Shown piece by piece: positions 25,683-34,395 of a stretch of 64,000 bases of DNA (its first letter is position 1; each line of letters starts with the position of its first letter). The notes beneath the pieces were generated by a model. It was not told the origin of the DNA and did not search any database. It saw only the letters and a list, made by a program, of their open reading frames with translations. The translations under genes and the position numbers were made by a program. The DNA comes from Streptomyces sp. TSRI0281 (GTDB lineage Bacteria > Actinomycetota > Actinomycetes > Streptomycetales > Streptomycetaceae): positions 248,001 through 312,000 of the forward strand of contig NZ_LWLE01000023.1 in assembly GCF_001905125.1 (NCBI RefSeq), in the 5' to 3' direction.

Positions 25683-25871
25683 GAGAGTTCCCGTCCCTGC
25701 GTGATACGTACTGATGCGCCCCCGGCGCACCCGAAACAGACGACTGCTGACCGGCCGAATAGTTGTACGCGGCTCCGTGAGGTGTTCTGGAACGGTGCGG
25801 GGCGGGTAGTGGAGGACGGCCGGAGGCGAACGGGCCGGCACGGGACGGACGAACCAGGACGGGTTACGGAC

Positions 25872-26237
25872 ATGACCAACGACCTACTCACGGAGGCGTA
25901 CCGCTGCGGCCGGCTGTACGCCGCGCTCGCCGAGCTGCAGAAGCTCGGCACGGGCACGCATCACTCGTTGGGAAGCTCGGGCCTCAAGGAGCAGGTCGCC
26001 AAGGAACCCAGGAAGCATCTGACCGAGCATCTGGAGAGGGCCGGCAAGTATCTGCTCGACGCGAAGAACCGGGAGAAGGGCCAGGCGGCGGCCGTCGTCT
26101 TCCGGATGCTCCCGGACCTGCTGCCGGAGCGGCGCGAGCTTCCGGGGGATCTGCGGTCCGTCGAGAAGCAGGAGCGCTTCCAGGAGGGTGTGAAGGAGCA
26201 GACGGCCGAGATCGTGAAGGCGCTCCAGGACGCGTGA
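25872..26237 (+). CDS. small protein resembling the C-terminal region of Cas8c/Csd1
   Basis: 121 residues; the frame is open far upstream, but the ATG at 25872 begins the conserved part. The opening 'EAYRCGRLYAALAELQKLG' closely parallels the 'AYLxGRLxAVLExIQ' block of type I-C Csd1. 'LGSSG', a helix ending 'KYLLDA' and 'LPGDLRSVEKQERFQEGVKEQ' fall in the same order as Csd1's 'GTASATPA', 'AQHHLAKL' and 'LSLEEQGLFALGYYHQ'. There are no other cas genes or repeats in the window. It may be a domesticated Csd1 fragment or a family that shares the fold. Function unknown; the comparison is from memory. Confidence 0.6.
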   Translation: MTNDLLTEAYRCGRLYAALAELQKLGTGTHHSLGSSGLKEQVAKEPRKHLTEHLERAGKYLLDAKNREKGQAAAVVFRMLPDLLPERRELPGDLRSVEKQERFQEGVKEQTAEIVKALQDA

Positions 26238-26238
26238 C

Positions 26239-26312
26239 GGGCGGGCCCGCTCTCCCCCGCCACAAGGACAACGGGCCCGCTCTCCCCCGCCGCAGGGACA
26301 GCGGGCCCGCCC
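26239..26312. terminator. bidirectional terminator with a 30-bp direct repeat
   Basis: GGGCGGGCCCGCT (26239-26251) and AGCGGGCCCGCCC (26300-26312) are exact inverted complements. Between and overlapping them, a ~30-base unit beginning GGGCCCGCTCTCCCCCGCC occurs twice (from about 26243 and 26273). The element sits exactly between two convergent genes, so it probably ends transcription from both sides. Confidence 0.65.
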
Positions 26313-26323
26313 GGCCGGTTCGG

Positions 26324-28006
26324 CTACAGGTGCGTCGGCTCGAACATCCTCAGCAGGGCCGGAAGCACGACGACCGACGGGCCGGAGGCGGCCAGGGCCT
26401 TCGTCAGGTCCGCGGCCAGTGATTCCGGTGTCGTACGGACGGCGGGGACGCCGAAGGACTCGGCCAGCGCGACGAAGTCCGGCCGGGCCAGTTCCGTCGC
26501 CGTGGCCTCGCCGAAGGCCCCCGTCATGTACTCGCGCAGGATGCCGTAGCCGCCGTCGTCGACGATCAGCCAGGTGACGGGCAGGCCGTACTGGCGGGCG
26601 GTGGCGAGTTCGGCGATCGAGTACATCGCACCGCCGTCACCGGAGACCGCGAGCACCGGCCGCGTGGGGTCGGCCGCCGCCGCGCCGATGGCCGCCGGGA
26701 AGCCGTAGCCGAGGCCGCCCGCGCCCTGGGCCGAGTGCATCGTGTTCGGGTGGCGGGCGTCGAAGGCGGACCAGGCCCAGTAGGCCAGGATCGTCATGTC
26801 CCAGAAGCTGGGCGCGGTGTCGGGCAGCGCCTCGCGGACCGAGGCGAGGACCTGCTGCTCCAGGGTGAGGTCCTGGCCGTCGATCCGGGCCCGGACCTTC
26901 TCCAGCACCGCACGGACCCGTTCGGGCGCGGTGGCGTCCGCACGGGCGTCGACCGCTTCCAGGAGGTCGCCGAGCGCCTCGCGGGCGTCGGAGTGGATGC
27001 CGAGCGCGGGATGGTTGGACTCCAGCTTCCCGGCGTCGGCCTCGATCTGGATGATCCGGCCGCGCGGGGTGAACGTGTGGTAGTTCGAGGAGAGCTCGCC
27101 GAGGCCCGAGCCGACGACGAGCAGCACATCGGCGGACTCCAGGAAGTCCGTGGTGTGCCGGTCCTCCAGCCAGGACCGCAGCGAGAGCGGGTGCTCCCAC
27201 GGGAACGCGCCCTTGCCGCCGAACGTGGTGACGACCGGGGCGTTGATCCGCTCCGCGAGCGCGCGCAGCTTGCCGGTCGCGTCGGAACGTACGACTCCGC
27301 CGCCCGCGATGATCGCCGGGCGCTCGGCGTTCGACAGCAGACGGGCGGCGGCCACGGTCAGTTCGGGGCGCGGGTACAGCTCGCGCGGGGTGGCGTCCAT
27401 CGCGCTGACGACCGGCAGCACGGTCTCGGCCAGCAGCACGTCCTGCGGGATCTCCACCCAGACCGGGCCGTGCGGGGCGGTCAGCGCGGACTCCCAGGCG
27501 GCGGCGATCGCGGACGGGATCTGCGACGCCGTACGCACGGTGTGCACAGACTTCACGATGTCGCGGAACGACGCCTGCTGATCGCGGAGTTCGTGCAGAT
27601 AGCCGTGCCGGCCCCCGCCCAGACCGGCCGTCGGGATCTGGCTGGAGATCGCGAGCACCGGGGCGGACGCGGCGGCCGCCTCCTGGAGCGCGGCGAGGGA
27701 GGTGAGCGCGCCGGGGCCGGTGGAGAGCAGCAGGGGTGCCACTTCCCCGGTGATCCGGCCGTAGGCGTCGGCGGCGAAGCCCGCGTTGTTCTCGACGCGC
27801 AGGCCGACGTACGAGAGGGAGGAGCGGCGCAGCGCGTCGAACATGCCGAGCGCGTGCTGGCCGGGCAGCCCGAAGACGGTGGTCGCGCCGAGGCCCTGGA
27901 GGGACTCGACGACCAGGTCGCCGCCGTTGCGTCCCGGCGGGGGGTTCAGCGCGGCCTCGGCCTGGGCGGGCGTGAGCCGGGGCCGGTCGTCGTGGTCGTG
28001 GCTCAC
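26324..28006 (-). CDS. thiamine pyrophosphate-dependent enzyme (acetolactate synthase-like)
   Basis: 560 residues, starting by ATG overlap (4 bases) with the agmatinase gene. All three TPP-enzyme domains are visible: N-terminal PYR domain with 'VFGLPGQHALGMFDAL' and the cofactor-activating Glu in 'VENNAGFAADAYGR'; central domain 'PAIIAGGGVVRSDA'; and C-terminal PP domain with 'SGDGGAMYSI...'. In that last motif the usual asparagines read 'VDDGGYG'. Coupling to agmatinase suggests a step in agmatine or guanidino-acid breakdown, possibly on a keto-acid. The exact substrate cannot be told. Confidence 0.85.
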   Translation of the reverse strand: MSHDHDDRPRLTPAQAEAALNPPPGRNGGDLVVESLQGLGATTVFGLPGQHALGMFDALRRSSLSYVGLRVENNAGFAADAYGRITGEVAPLLLSTGPGALTSLAALQEAAAASAPVLAISSQIPTAGLGGGRHGYLHELRDQQASFRDIVKSVHTVRTASQIPSAIAAAWESALTAPHGPVWVEIPQDVLLAETVLPVVSAMDATPRELYPRPELTVAAARLLSNAERPAIIAGGGVVRSDATGKLRALAERINAPVVTTFGGKGAFPWEHPLSLRSWLEDRHTTDFLESADVLLVVGSGLGELSSNYHTFTPRGRIIQIEADAGKLESNHPALGIHSDAREALGDLLEAVDARADATAPERVRAVLEKVRARIDGQDLTLEQQVLASVREALPDTAPSFWDMTILAYWAWSAFDARHPNTMHSAQGAGGLGYGFPAAIGAAAADPTRPVLAVSGDGGAMYSIAELATARQYGLPVTWLIVDDGGYGILREYMTGAFGEATATELARPDFVALAESFGVPAVRTTPESLAADLTKALAASGPSVVVLPALLRMFEPTHL

Positions 28007-28989
28007 TTGGCTCCGGCCCCGTCCGCCGTCCTGGCCGCCGCGATCTGGCGGGACATGATCGTGGTCAGCTCGTACGCCGTGTGGGAGGCGGCGACGGAGG
28101 TGATCTCCGCGTGGTCGTACGCGGGCGCGACCTCGACCAGGTCGGCGGAGACCAGGTGGCAGGAGGCGAGACCGCGCAGGATCTCCAGCAGCTCGCGGGA
28201 GGTGAGGCCACCGGCCTCGGGGGTTCCGGTGCCGGGGGCGTGCGCCGGGTCCAGGACGTCGATGTCGATGGAGATGTACAGCGGCCGGTCCCCGATCCGC
28301 TGCCGGAGCTGGTCGGCGATCTCGTCGACGCCGCGCCGCATGACGTCGGCGGAGGTGACGATGCCGAAGCCCATCTTCTCGTCGTCGGTCAGGTCCTGCT
28401 TGCCGTACAGCGGGCCGCGGGTGCCGACGTGGGAGAGGGCCGAGGTGTCGAGGATGCCCTCCTCGACGGCCCGCCGGAACGGGGTGCCATGGGTGTACTC
28501 GGCGCCGAAGTAGGTGTCCCAGGTGTCCAGGTGGGCGTCGAAGTGGAGCAGCGCGACCGGGCCGTGCTTCTTGGCGACGGACCGCAGGAGGGGCAGCGCG
28601 ATGGTGTGGTCGCCGCCGAGCGTCATGAGCCGGGCGCCGGTGCCGAGCAGATCGTCGGCGGCGGCCTCGACCGTCTCGACGGCCTCGTTGATGTTGAACG
28701 GGTTGGCGGCGATGTCACCGGCGTCGGCGACCTGCGCGAGGGCGAACGGCGAGGCGTCCTGCGCCGGGTTGTACGGGCGCAGGAGCCGGGACGCCTCACG
28801 GATCGCGTTGCCGCCGAAGCGGGCGCCGGGCCGGTAGGAGACCCCGCTGTCGAAGGGCACGCCGACGACGGCGACATCGGCGGTGCCGACCTCGTCGAGC
28901 CGGGGCAGCCGGGCGAACGTCGCGGGCCCGGCGTACCGCGGGACGCGGGAGGAGTCGACGGGGCCGCGCGGCGATTCGTTGCTGCTCAT
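28003..28989 (-). CDS. speB: agmatinase/guanidinobutyrase (ureohydrolase)
   Basis: 328 residues with ATG at 28989. Manganese-binding motifs of ureohydrolases are intact: 'GGDHT', 'HFDAHLDTWD' and 'SIDIDVLDPAHAPGTGTPE'. It hydrolyses agmatine or 4-guanidinobutyrate to urea plus the amine or amino acid. It forms an operon with the TPP enzyme. A symporter remnant sits just upstream and a divergent PucR regulator beyond it, the usual four-gene module for guanidino compound use, here with the transporter broken. Confidence 0.9.
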   Translation of the reverse strand: MSSNESPRGPVDSSRVPRYAGPATFARLPRLDEVGTADVAVVGVPFDSGVSYRPGARFGGNAIREASRLLRPYNPAQDASPFALAQVADAGDIAANPFNINEAVETVEAAADDLLGTGARLMTLGGDHTIALPLLRSVAKKHGPVALLHFDAHLDTWDTYFGAEYTHGTPFRRAVEEGILDTSALSHVGTRGPLYGKQDLTDDEKMGFGIVTSADVMRRGVDEIADQLRQRIGDRPLYISIDIDVLDPAHAPGTGTPEAGGLTSRELLEILRGLASCHLVSADLVEVAPAYDHAEITSVAASHTAYELTTIMSRQIAAARTADGAGAK

Positions 28990-29101
28990 GGGTGGAGTGC
29001 CTTTCCTTCGGGTGATGCGCGCTTTGTGGGCGTTAGTACGTTATTCAGTGTGCGGGGTGCGGGGTGCGGGGGGTGCCGGGGTCGTCCGGCAGCCGCTTCC
29101 T

Positions 29102-29326
29102 GTCCTCAAGCGCCGGACGGGCTGGATCATGACGCCCCCGACGCCACAGAGGCAACGCCCCCCACCGAACGGGTTCCGTCCTCAAGCGCCGGACGGGCTG
29201 AAATATCAAGCCCCGGGGGCAAATCGAGCTCAGGCGGCAAACCAAGCCCGTCCGACGCTTGAGGACGCCTTTGGAGCCCGTCCGGCGATTGAGGACGTCT
29301 TTGGAGCCCGTCCGGCGATTGAGGAC
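29102..29326. repeat. five copies of a 22-bp Streptomyces intergenic repeat
   Basis: GTCCTCAAGCGCCGGACGGG-CT occurs at 29102-29123 and 29178-29199. Its reverse complement, AGCCCGTCCG-(A/G)CG-(C/A)TTGAGGAC, occurs at 29245-29266, 29275-29296 and 29305-29326. The first two and last three face each other, so large foldbacks are possible. The last two are tandem with a 30-base period. Similar units are widespread between Streptomyces genes. They fill most of the 343-base gap between agmatinase and the symporter remnant. Confidence 0.85.
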
Positions 29327-29332
29327 GAGGGC

Positions 29333-29536
29333 CTACGTGGCGGTGGCCGGTTCGCGCGCCAGGGCATCCGGCTCACCGACCCCCCGCCCCGCCACCCGCT
29401 CCCGCCACGCACTCAGCAGGTCCGGCATCTCGGAGACGGTGTAGACCTTCAGCCGGGCGAGCCGTGCGGAGAAGAAGACGGACAGCGCGAGCATGCCGGC
29501 CAGGTAGACGACGATCACGGCGTAGTCGACAGCCAT
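29333..29536 (-). pseudogene. sodium:solute symporter remnant with internal deletions
   Basis: The 67-codon frame begins 'MAVDYAVIVVYLAGM', the start of a sodium:solute symporter of the type found with agmatinase. It jumps directly to 'LALSVFFSARLARLKVYTVSEM', a block that normally lies about 50-60 residues further on, and then to a polar tail 'SAWRERVAGRGVGEPDALAR' that looks like the normal C-terminus. More than 400 residues of membrane domain are therefore missing, yet the frame was kept. It is probably non-functional for transport. The repeat cluster adjoins its 3' end. Confidence 0.65.
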
Positions 29537-29660
29537 GGGCTTCCCTCCGTCTCGTTCAGCAGGTTCGGGTTCGTGCGTGGTGAAGACGGTAGGTGGCCGG
29601 GAAGCGGCGCTGAAGTGTACGTTTCATCCATTCTTTACTCGCTGATTGGATGGATCACCC

Positions 29661-31163
29661 ATGCCGGACTCCCCCGCCGGGCCGCCCACCCCGCCCATCC
29701 CCCTGACGGAGCTGCTCGCCAGGGAGGAGCTGGGGCTGCGCCGGATCGCCGGACCGGACCACGCGGACCTGCTGTGGGTGCACACCTCGGAGATGGCCGA
29801 CCCGTACCCGTATCTGCTCGGCGGTGAGCTGCTGCTGAGTGCCGGGGTGCTGCTCACGGACCCGGAGCGCTACGTCGCCCGGCTGGTGGAGGCGGGGGCC
29901 GCGGCGCTGGGTTTCGGGGTGCGGCCGGTGCACGAGACGGTGCCGCAGGCGTTGGTCGAGGCGTGCGACCGGCACGGGCTGCCGCTGCTGGAGGTGCCGC
30001 CGGACACACCGTTCACCGCGATCGCGCGGGCGGTGTGGCGCCTGATGGCCGAGGCGAGGCATCGCGAGCTGCGCCGGGTGACCCGCGCCCAGCAGGCCCT
30101 GGCGACGGCGGCGGCCCGCCCGGACCCGGTGCCCGCGGTGCTGCACCAGCTGGCCGCCCAGCTCGCGGGCCGGGCCGCGCTGCTGACGGCGGAGGGCGAG
30201 GTCCTGCACACGGCGGGCCGCCGCCCGGCCCCGGAGGTACGGGAGGCGCTGGCGCGGCTGGCCGGGGTGGTCGCCCCGGCCGGACCGGCCCCCCTTCCCT
30301 CCTCCCTCCTGTCCGCACCCCCGCCCCCTCCCGTTCCCCTGTCCCCGGCTCCCACCTCCGCGACGGACACGTGCGGCGACGCGCAGCTGTCCGCGTACGC
30401 GCTCGGCGGCGGTCAGGGGCTGGTCCTCACCCTCGCGTCCCGGCAGCGCGAGGCGGGCGACCGGATGGTGGCCGGAATCGCGGTCGTCCTGCTGTCCCTG
30501 CTGGCCGCCCCGCACCAGGGCGCCGACGCGGCGGGCCGTTCGGCGGCGCTCGTACGGATGCTGCTGGGCGCGACTCCGCAGGACGTGACCCCGCTGCTGG
30601 GCGGCGAGGGCCCCTGGACCGTGGTGCACGCCCGCCGCAGCGACGGCGCCACCGCCGACCCGCTCACCGCCGGGGTCCTGGGCGCGTCCCTCGGCTCGGC
30701 CCTGGTCGACGCGGGGAGGGGCCGTGACGCGGTACGGGTCCTGCTCACCGCCCCCGCCCCGCTCACCCCGCAACCGGGCTGGACCCTGGGCGCCTCCGAC
30801 CCCGTACCCGTCACGGACCTCGACGCCGCCGACACCCGGGCGGCCCGCGCCCTGGGCCACGCCGAGGCGACCCGCACCCCCCTGAAGGTCCACTCCACCG
30901 CCTCCGGCCTCGCCGCCCTGATCCCCCCGGACCGGGCCGCCGCCCACGCCCGCACCCTCCTCGCCCCGCTCACCCCACCGCTGACCGACACCCTGCGCTG
31001 CTGGCTGTCCCTGCACGGCAGCTGGGACCGCACGGCGGTGGCCCTGTCCGTCCACCGCAACACCGTCCGCCAACGCATCGGGCGGTGCGCGGAGTTGCTG
31101 GCCGTGGACCTGGACGACATGGACGTACGCACGGAGTTGTGGTTCGCACTGCGGCGGACGTGA
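29661..31163 (+). CDS. PucR-family transcriptional regulator
   Basis: 500 residues. The ATG at 29661 is preferred over a TTG 15 bases earlier. The N-terminal PucR ligand domain runs from 'IPLTELLAREELGLRRIAG' through 'GELLLSAGVLL' to 'LPLLEVPPDTPFTAIARAV'. A proline-rich linker follows, and the C-terminus is the PucR-type helix-turn-helix ('RCWLSLHGSWDRTAVALSV', 'HRNTVRQRIGR'). It is divergent from the symporter/agmatinase unit and likely activates it in response to a nitrogen compound. Confidence 0.92.
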   Translation: MPDSPAGPPTPPIPLTELLAREELGLRRIAGPDHADLLWVHTSEMADPYPYLLGGELLLSAGVLLTDPERYVARLVEAGAAALGFGVRPVHETVPQALVEACDRHGLPLLEVPPDTPFTAIARAVWRLMAEARHRELRRVTRAQQALATAAARPDPVPAVLHQLAAQLAGRAALLTAEGEVLHTAGRRPAPEVREALARLAGVVAPAGPAPLPSSLLSAPPPPPVPLSPAPTSATDTCGDAQLSAYALGGGQGLVLTLASRQREAGDRMVAGIAVVLLSLLAAPHQGADAAGRSAALVRMLLGATPQDVTPLLGGEGPWTVVHARRSDGATADPLTAGVLGASLGSALVDAGRGRDAVRVLLTAPAPLTPQPGWTLGASDPVPVTDLDAADTRAARALGHAEATRTPLKVHSTASGLAALIPPDRAAAHARTLLAPLTPPLTDTLRCWLSLHGSWDRTAVALSVHRNTVRQRIGRCAELLAVDLDDMDVRTELWFALRRT

Positions 31164-31264
31164 GACCGGGGCGCGGAAACGGCCGGATCCGCCCCACTCG
31201 GGCGCCCCTGAGGTGTACCCCTCACCGCCCCATGGCCTATGTTGCAGTGGCAAAGGGGGAGCGC

Positions 31265-31555
31265 ATGGCACGGGATTACGACAGTCAGCTGCTGGAGTCG
31301 GTCGGCGTACGGCGACGCAGGATGCGAGATGCCCTGCTGTTCGGAGCGCAACGCACTCGGCGGACGGCGGACGAGCGGCTCGGAAAAGTATTCGCGGGCA
31401 TCGCGATCACCGCTGTGCTCTGCGCCGGCTGCGTCGGCTGGTCCTTCCTCCAGCACACTCTGGACAAACAGCAGGCGGAGCAGCAGAAACAGCAGCAACA
31501 GGCCCAGCAGTACGAAGAGCCGAAGAATTCGTCCGGCACGGACAAGCAGCCATAA
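31265..31555 (+). CDS. single-span membrane protein opening the ESX cluster
   Basis: 96 residues; ATG at 31265 with AAAGGGGGAG just upstream. It has an arginine-rich cytoplasmic N-terminus ('RRRRMRDALLFGAQRTRR'), one membrane helix near residues 43-62 and a Gln-rich outer tail ('QQAEQQKQQQQAQQYEEP'). The layout, basic N-terminus plus one span, is that of the EccB N-terminal anchor, but the large extracytoplasmic domain of EccB is absent. It may be a dedicated small ESX component. Family not recognised. Confidence 0.65.
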   Translation: MARDYDSQLLESVGVRRRRMRDALLFGAQRTRRTADERLGKVFAGIAITAVLCAGCVGWSFLQHTLDKQQAEQQKQQQQAQQYEEPKNSSGTDKQP

Positions 31556-31717
31556 TCCGGTGCGGAGCGACGGGCCGCCGGGAATTCACGGGCTCCGTTG
31601 CGGGCGAGATGTGGCCTGCTCCCAGGAATACGGAAGAACACCCGGCGCACATGTGCCCAATTGGCCCGAAATTTCGGAAAGTCGCGATGATAGGTTCCGT
31701 AAGTGGTGAGCACAGCA

Positions 31718-33058
31718 ATGACTTCCCGGGCGGAACTGAGCCGCGTGACCCTGGTCGGTGAGCGACGCCGGGCCGACATCGTTCTTCCCTCCGACACTCC
31801 CCTCGGTCAACTTCTTCCGGACATCCTTCAATTGCTGGACGACCGGGCCGCATCCCGCCCGCTGACCCGGCAATTGATCACCTCCGACGGTTCGGCGCTG
31901 CCCCACGACAGCACGCTGGCATCGGCGGGCATCAGCGACGGCGCCGTGCTGCGGCTCGTCAGGACTCACGCCGCTCCTCCCGCCCCGGTGGTCCACGACG
32001 TCACGGACCAGGTGGCCGACAACCTCGGCCTGCGGGCCTGGCGCTGGCGTCCGGCGGCACGGCGGGTCGGCGCGGGAGCGACGGCCGTGGTCTTCGCGGT
32101 GATCGCGGCGCTGCTGGCCCGCCGCGAGTTTCCGCTCGCCGCCCTGGCCGGCGTCCTGGCGGCTGTCACCACCGTCCTTCTGGTGGCCGGAGCGCTCGTC
32201 GCCCGGCTCGGGCAGGGCAACCGCGGTCCGGCAACCGCGCTGTTGACCGTCTCCGGCGCGCTCGGTGTCCTGACGGCCTGGACCGCCGCCGACGCGCACG
32301 ACTGGTCCGGGCCTGTGCGGCTCGCCGCCGTGGCCGCGGCGGTGGCCCTGTCGATGACACTGCTCGGTTTCTTCTCCCCGCTCGGCCGCGGTGGTCTCAT
32401 CGGCGCCGTGGCCACGGCCGCCGTCACCGCGGTGTGGGAGGGCGTCGCCGCTGTCGAGTCGGAACCGGCCCGGCTCGGTGCCGTCATGGCCGTGTTCTCC
32501 GTCGTCCTGCTCGGCACGCTGCCCCGGCTCGCCCTGATGGCGTCGGGGCTCACCGCACTCGACGACCGCCGCTCGGGCGGGGTGTCCGTCAGCCGTCACG
32601 ACGTGGGCAACGCGCTGGCCGCAACGCACCGCGGCCTCGCCCTCGCGACGCTCGTCACGTCGGTGTCTGCGGCCGCGGCGGGCTGGCTCCTCACCCTGGC
32701 CGCACGCCCGACCGTGTGGACCGTCCTGCTGCCCTCGCTGGTCGCGGTGGTGCTCCTGTCGCGGGCACGCGCGTTCCCGCTGGTGGCCGAGGTGGTGGCA
32801 CTGTTCGCCGCCGCAGCGGTTCTCCTCGTCCGGCTCGTGATGCTCTGGATGGAACAGGCCGGTGGCGCCGGACCCATCTCCGTACTCTGCGCGGCGGCGC
32901 TGCTGCCCCTGCTCGCCCTGATGGTGGAGCCGCCCGAGCACGTACGGGTCCGGCTGCGGCGGACCGCCGATCTGATCGAGTCCATCGGCATGGTGGGGCT
33001 CTTCCCGCTCGCCATCGGCGTGTTCGGCATCTACGGACAGCTGCTCAACAAGTTCTGA
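31718..33058 (+). CDS. eccD: type VII secretion membrane channel EccD
   Basis: 446 residues from ATG 31718 (GGTGAG upstream; GTGs at 31703/31706 are possible). Residues about 5-85 are the ubiquitin-like (YukD) domain ('LSRVTLVGERRRADIVLPSD', 'LGQLLPDILQLLDD'). Eleven membrane helices follow. EccD lines the inner-membrane pore of ESX systems and partners EccC and EccB. It is the first core component of the locus. Confidence 0.9.
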   Translation: MTSRAELSRVTLVGERRRADIVLPSDTPLGQLLPDILQLLDDRAASRPLTRQLITSDGSALPHDSTLASAGISDGAVLRLVRTHAAPPAPVVHDVTDQVADNLGLRAWRWRPAARRVGAGATAVVFAVIAALLARREFPLAALAGVLAAVTTVLLVAGALVARLGQGNRGPATALLTVSGALGVLTAWTAADAHDWSGPVRLAAVAAAVALSMTLLGFFSPLGRGGLIGAVATAAVTAVWEGVAAVESEPARLGAVMAVFSVVLLGTLPRLALMASGLTALDDRRSGGVSVSRHDVGNALAATHRGLALATLVTSVSAAAAGWLLTLAARPTVWTVLLPSLVAVVLLSRARAFPLVAEVVALFAAAAVLLVRLVMLWMEQAGGAGPISVLCAAALLPLLALMVEPPEHVRVRLRRTADLIESIGMVGLFPLAIGVFGIYGQLLNKF

Positions 33059-33122
33059 CATCTCTGACATCACATGCGCGGGCGCTCCGGGCGGGGCATC
33101 GAAGCGGAGAAGAAGGGCAGAC

Positions 33123-34316
33123 ATGCCGCACGCGGACAACTGGCAGGGCGATGTACTGCGCGACCTGAGGGGCGCGCCCCCGCAGAACGCGGTGGCTCAC
33201 GGCGGACAGGCGTCAACAACGCCCACCCGGACGGGGTTTCACGAACAGACGGCGCAGCCACAGACACAGGAGCACCCACAGGCGCAGGCACCAGCACAAC
33301 CACCGGCGCCTGCACCAGCACAACCACCGGGGCAGGCTTCGGCCGCCCCCACGCCCACACCCCCCACGCGCTCACCGATCACCCGGCCTTCCCACGCCCC
33401 CGATTCACGGGCCGTGGTGGACAGCGCGCTGGCCGGAACGGCCCGCCGCCCGCGGCACGGTGAACCGCTCGCCGCACGTGCCTCGCGCGCGCTGTGCCGC
33501 ATCGTCGCCTCGTCGGCGGCGCGCGAGGTCGCCGAGATCACCCGGACCGCCGAGACGCTCCAGCAGCCGGTGACGACCGGTCGGCAGATCGCCGTCACCT
33601 CCATCCGGGGCGGCGCGGGCAAGACGACCGTGGCCGCCCTGCTCGGCACGGCGTACGCGCACTACCGCCAGGACCCGGTCCTCCTCGTGGAGGCCGACCC
33701 GGCGCTCGGATCGCTGCCCCTGCGGCTGGGCGCCGAGACCCTGCGGTGGACCACGGCCGATCTGGCGGACATCGTTGAGCCGCAGATGTCCCTGCTCGAC
33801 GTCACCGGCTATCTCGTCCAGCTGCCCGACAACGCCTGGCTGCTGCCCGGCAGCCGGGGCCAGATCGGGGCGATGCTGGACACGGCGACGTACGGACGGG
33901 TGATGGTGGCGCTGCGCCGCTACTTCGGGGTGACCGTGGTCGACTGCGAGACGCTGCCCGCCGAGGTCGCCCGGGTCGCGCTCTCCGCCGCCCAGGCCCG
34001 GGTGCTGGCCGCCCCCGCCACGCTGGACGGCGTCACGAGCACGTACGCCGTACTGCAGTGGATGCGGGAACTGCCCCCGCACATGATCGCCGGTACGGTC
34101 GTCGTCCTCTCCAGCATGATGGCGCGCCCCGGGATCGACGTCGAAGCAGCGGCCGAGACGCTCAGGTCCACCGGAGCGGGCGTCCATGTCCTGCCCTACG
34201 ACCGGCACCTGGCAGCCGGTGGGGCGCTGCGCACCGAGTTGCTTTCCCGGCCGACACGTCTGGCTGCCACCCGGCTCGCCGCCGACGTGTTCCAGCTTTC
34301 CCAGAAGCGCCGGTGA
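33123..34316 (+). CDS. MinD/EspI-like ATPase of the ESX cluster
   Basis: 397 residues. The first ~100 are disordered and rich in Pro, Ala and Gln ('QAQAPAQPPAPAPAQPPGQ'). A SIMIBI-type P-loop domain follows, with deviant Walker A 'SIRGGAGKTTVAALL' near residue 158, 'VEADPAL' (switch) and 'VTVVDCETLP' (Walker B). This is the arrangement of mycobacterial EspI, which regulates ESX-1 with cellular ATP. A Pro-rich N-terminus plus MinD-like ATPase next to EccC and EccD supports the same type of role here. Confidence 0.85.
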   Translation: MPHADNWQGDVLRDLRGAPPQNAVAHGGQASTTPTRTGFHEQTAQPQTQEHPQAQAPAQPPAPAPAQPPGQASAAPTPTPPTRSPITRPSHAPDSRAVVDSALAGTARRPRHGEPLAARASRALCRIVASSAAREVAEITRTAETLQQPVTTGRQIAVTSIRGGAGKTTVAALLGTAYAHYRQDPVLLVEADPALGSLPLRLGAETLRWTTADLADIVEPQMSLLDVTGYLVQLPDNAWLLPGSRGQIGAMLDTATYGRVMVALRRYFGVTVVDCETLPAEVARVALSAAQARVLAAPATLDGVTSTYAVLQWMRELPPHMIAGTVVVLSSMMARPGIDVEAAAETLRSTGAGVHVLPYDRHLAAGGALRTELLSRPTRLAATRLAADVFQLSQKRR

Positions 34317-34332
34317 TCCCGATGCCTCCCCA

Positions 34333-34377
34333 GCCGCACGAGCCGCACGAGCTGCACGAGCTGCACGAGCTGCACGT
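34333..34377. repeat. five tandem 9-bp units between ESX genes
   Basis: The unit G-C-(C/T)-GCACGA is repeated five times without interruption, between the stop of the ATPase and the ATG of eccC. It lies in a non-coding leader of eccC. It may be slippage-generated; any effect on eccC translation is unknown. Confidence 0.75.
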
Positions 34378-34395
34378 GAACGACGGACGACGCCG

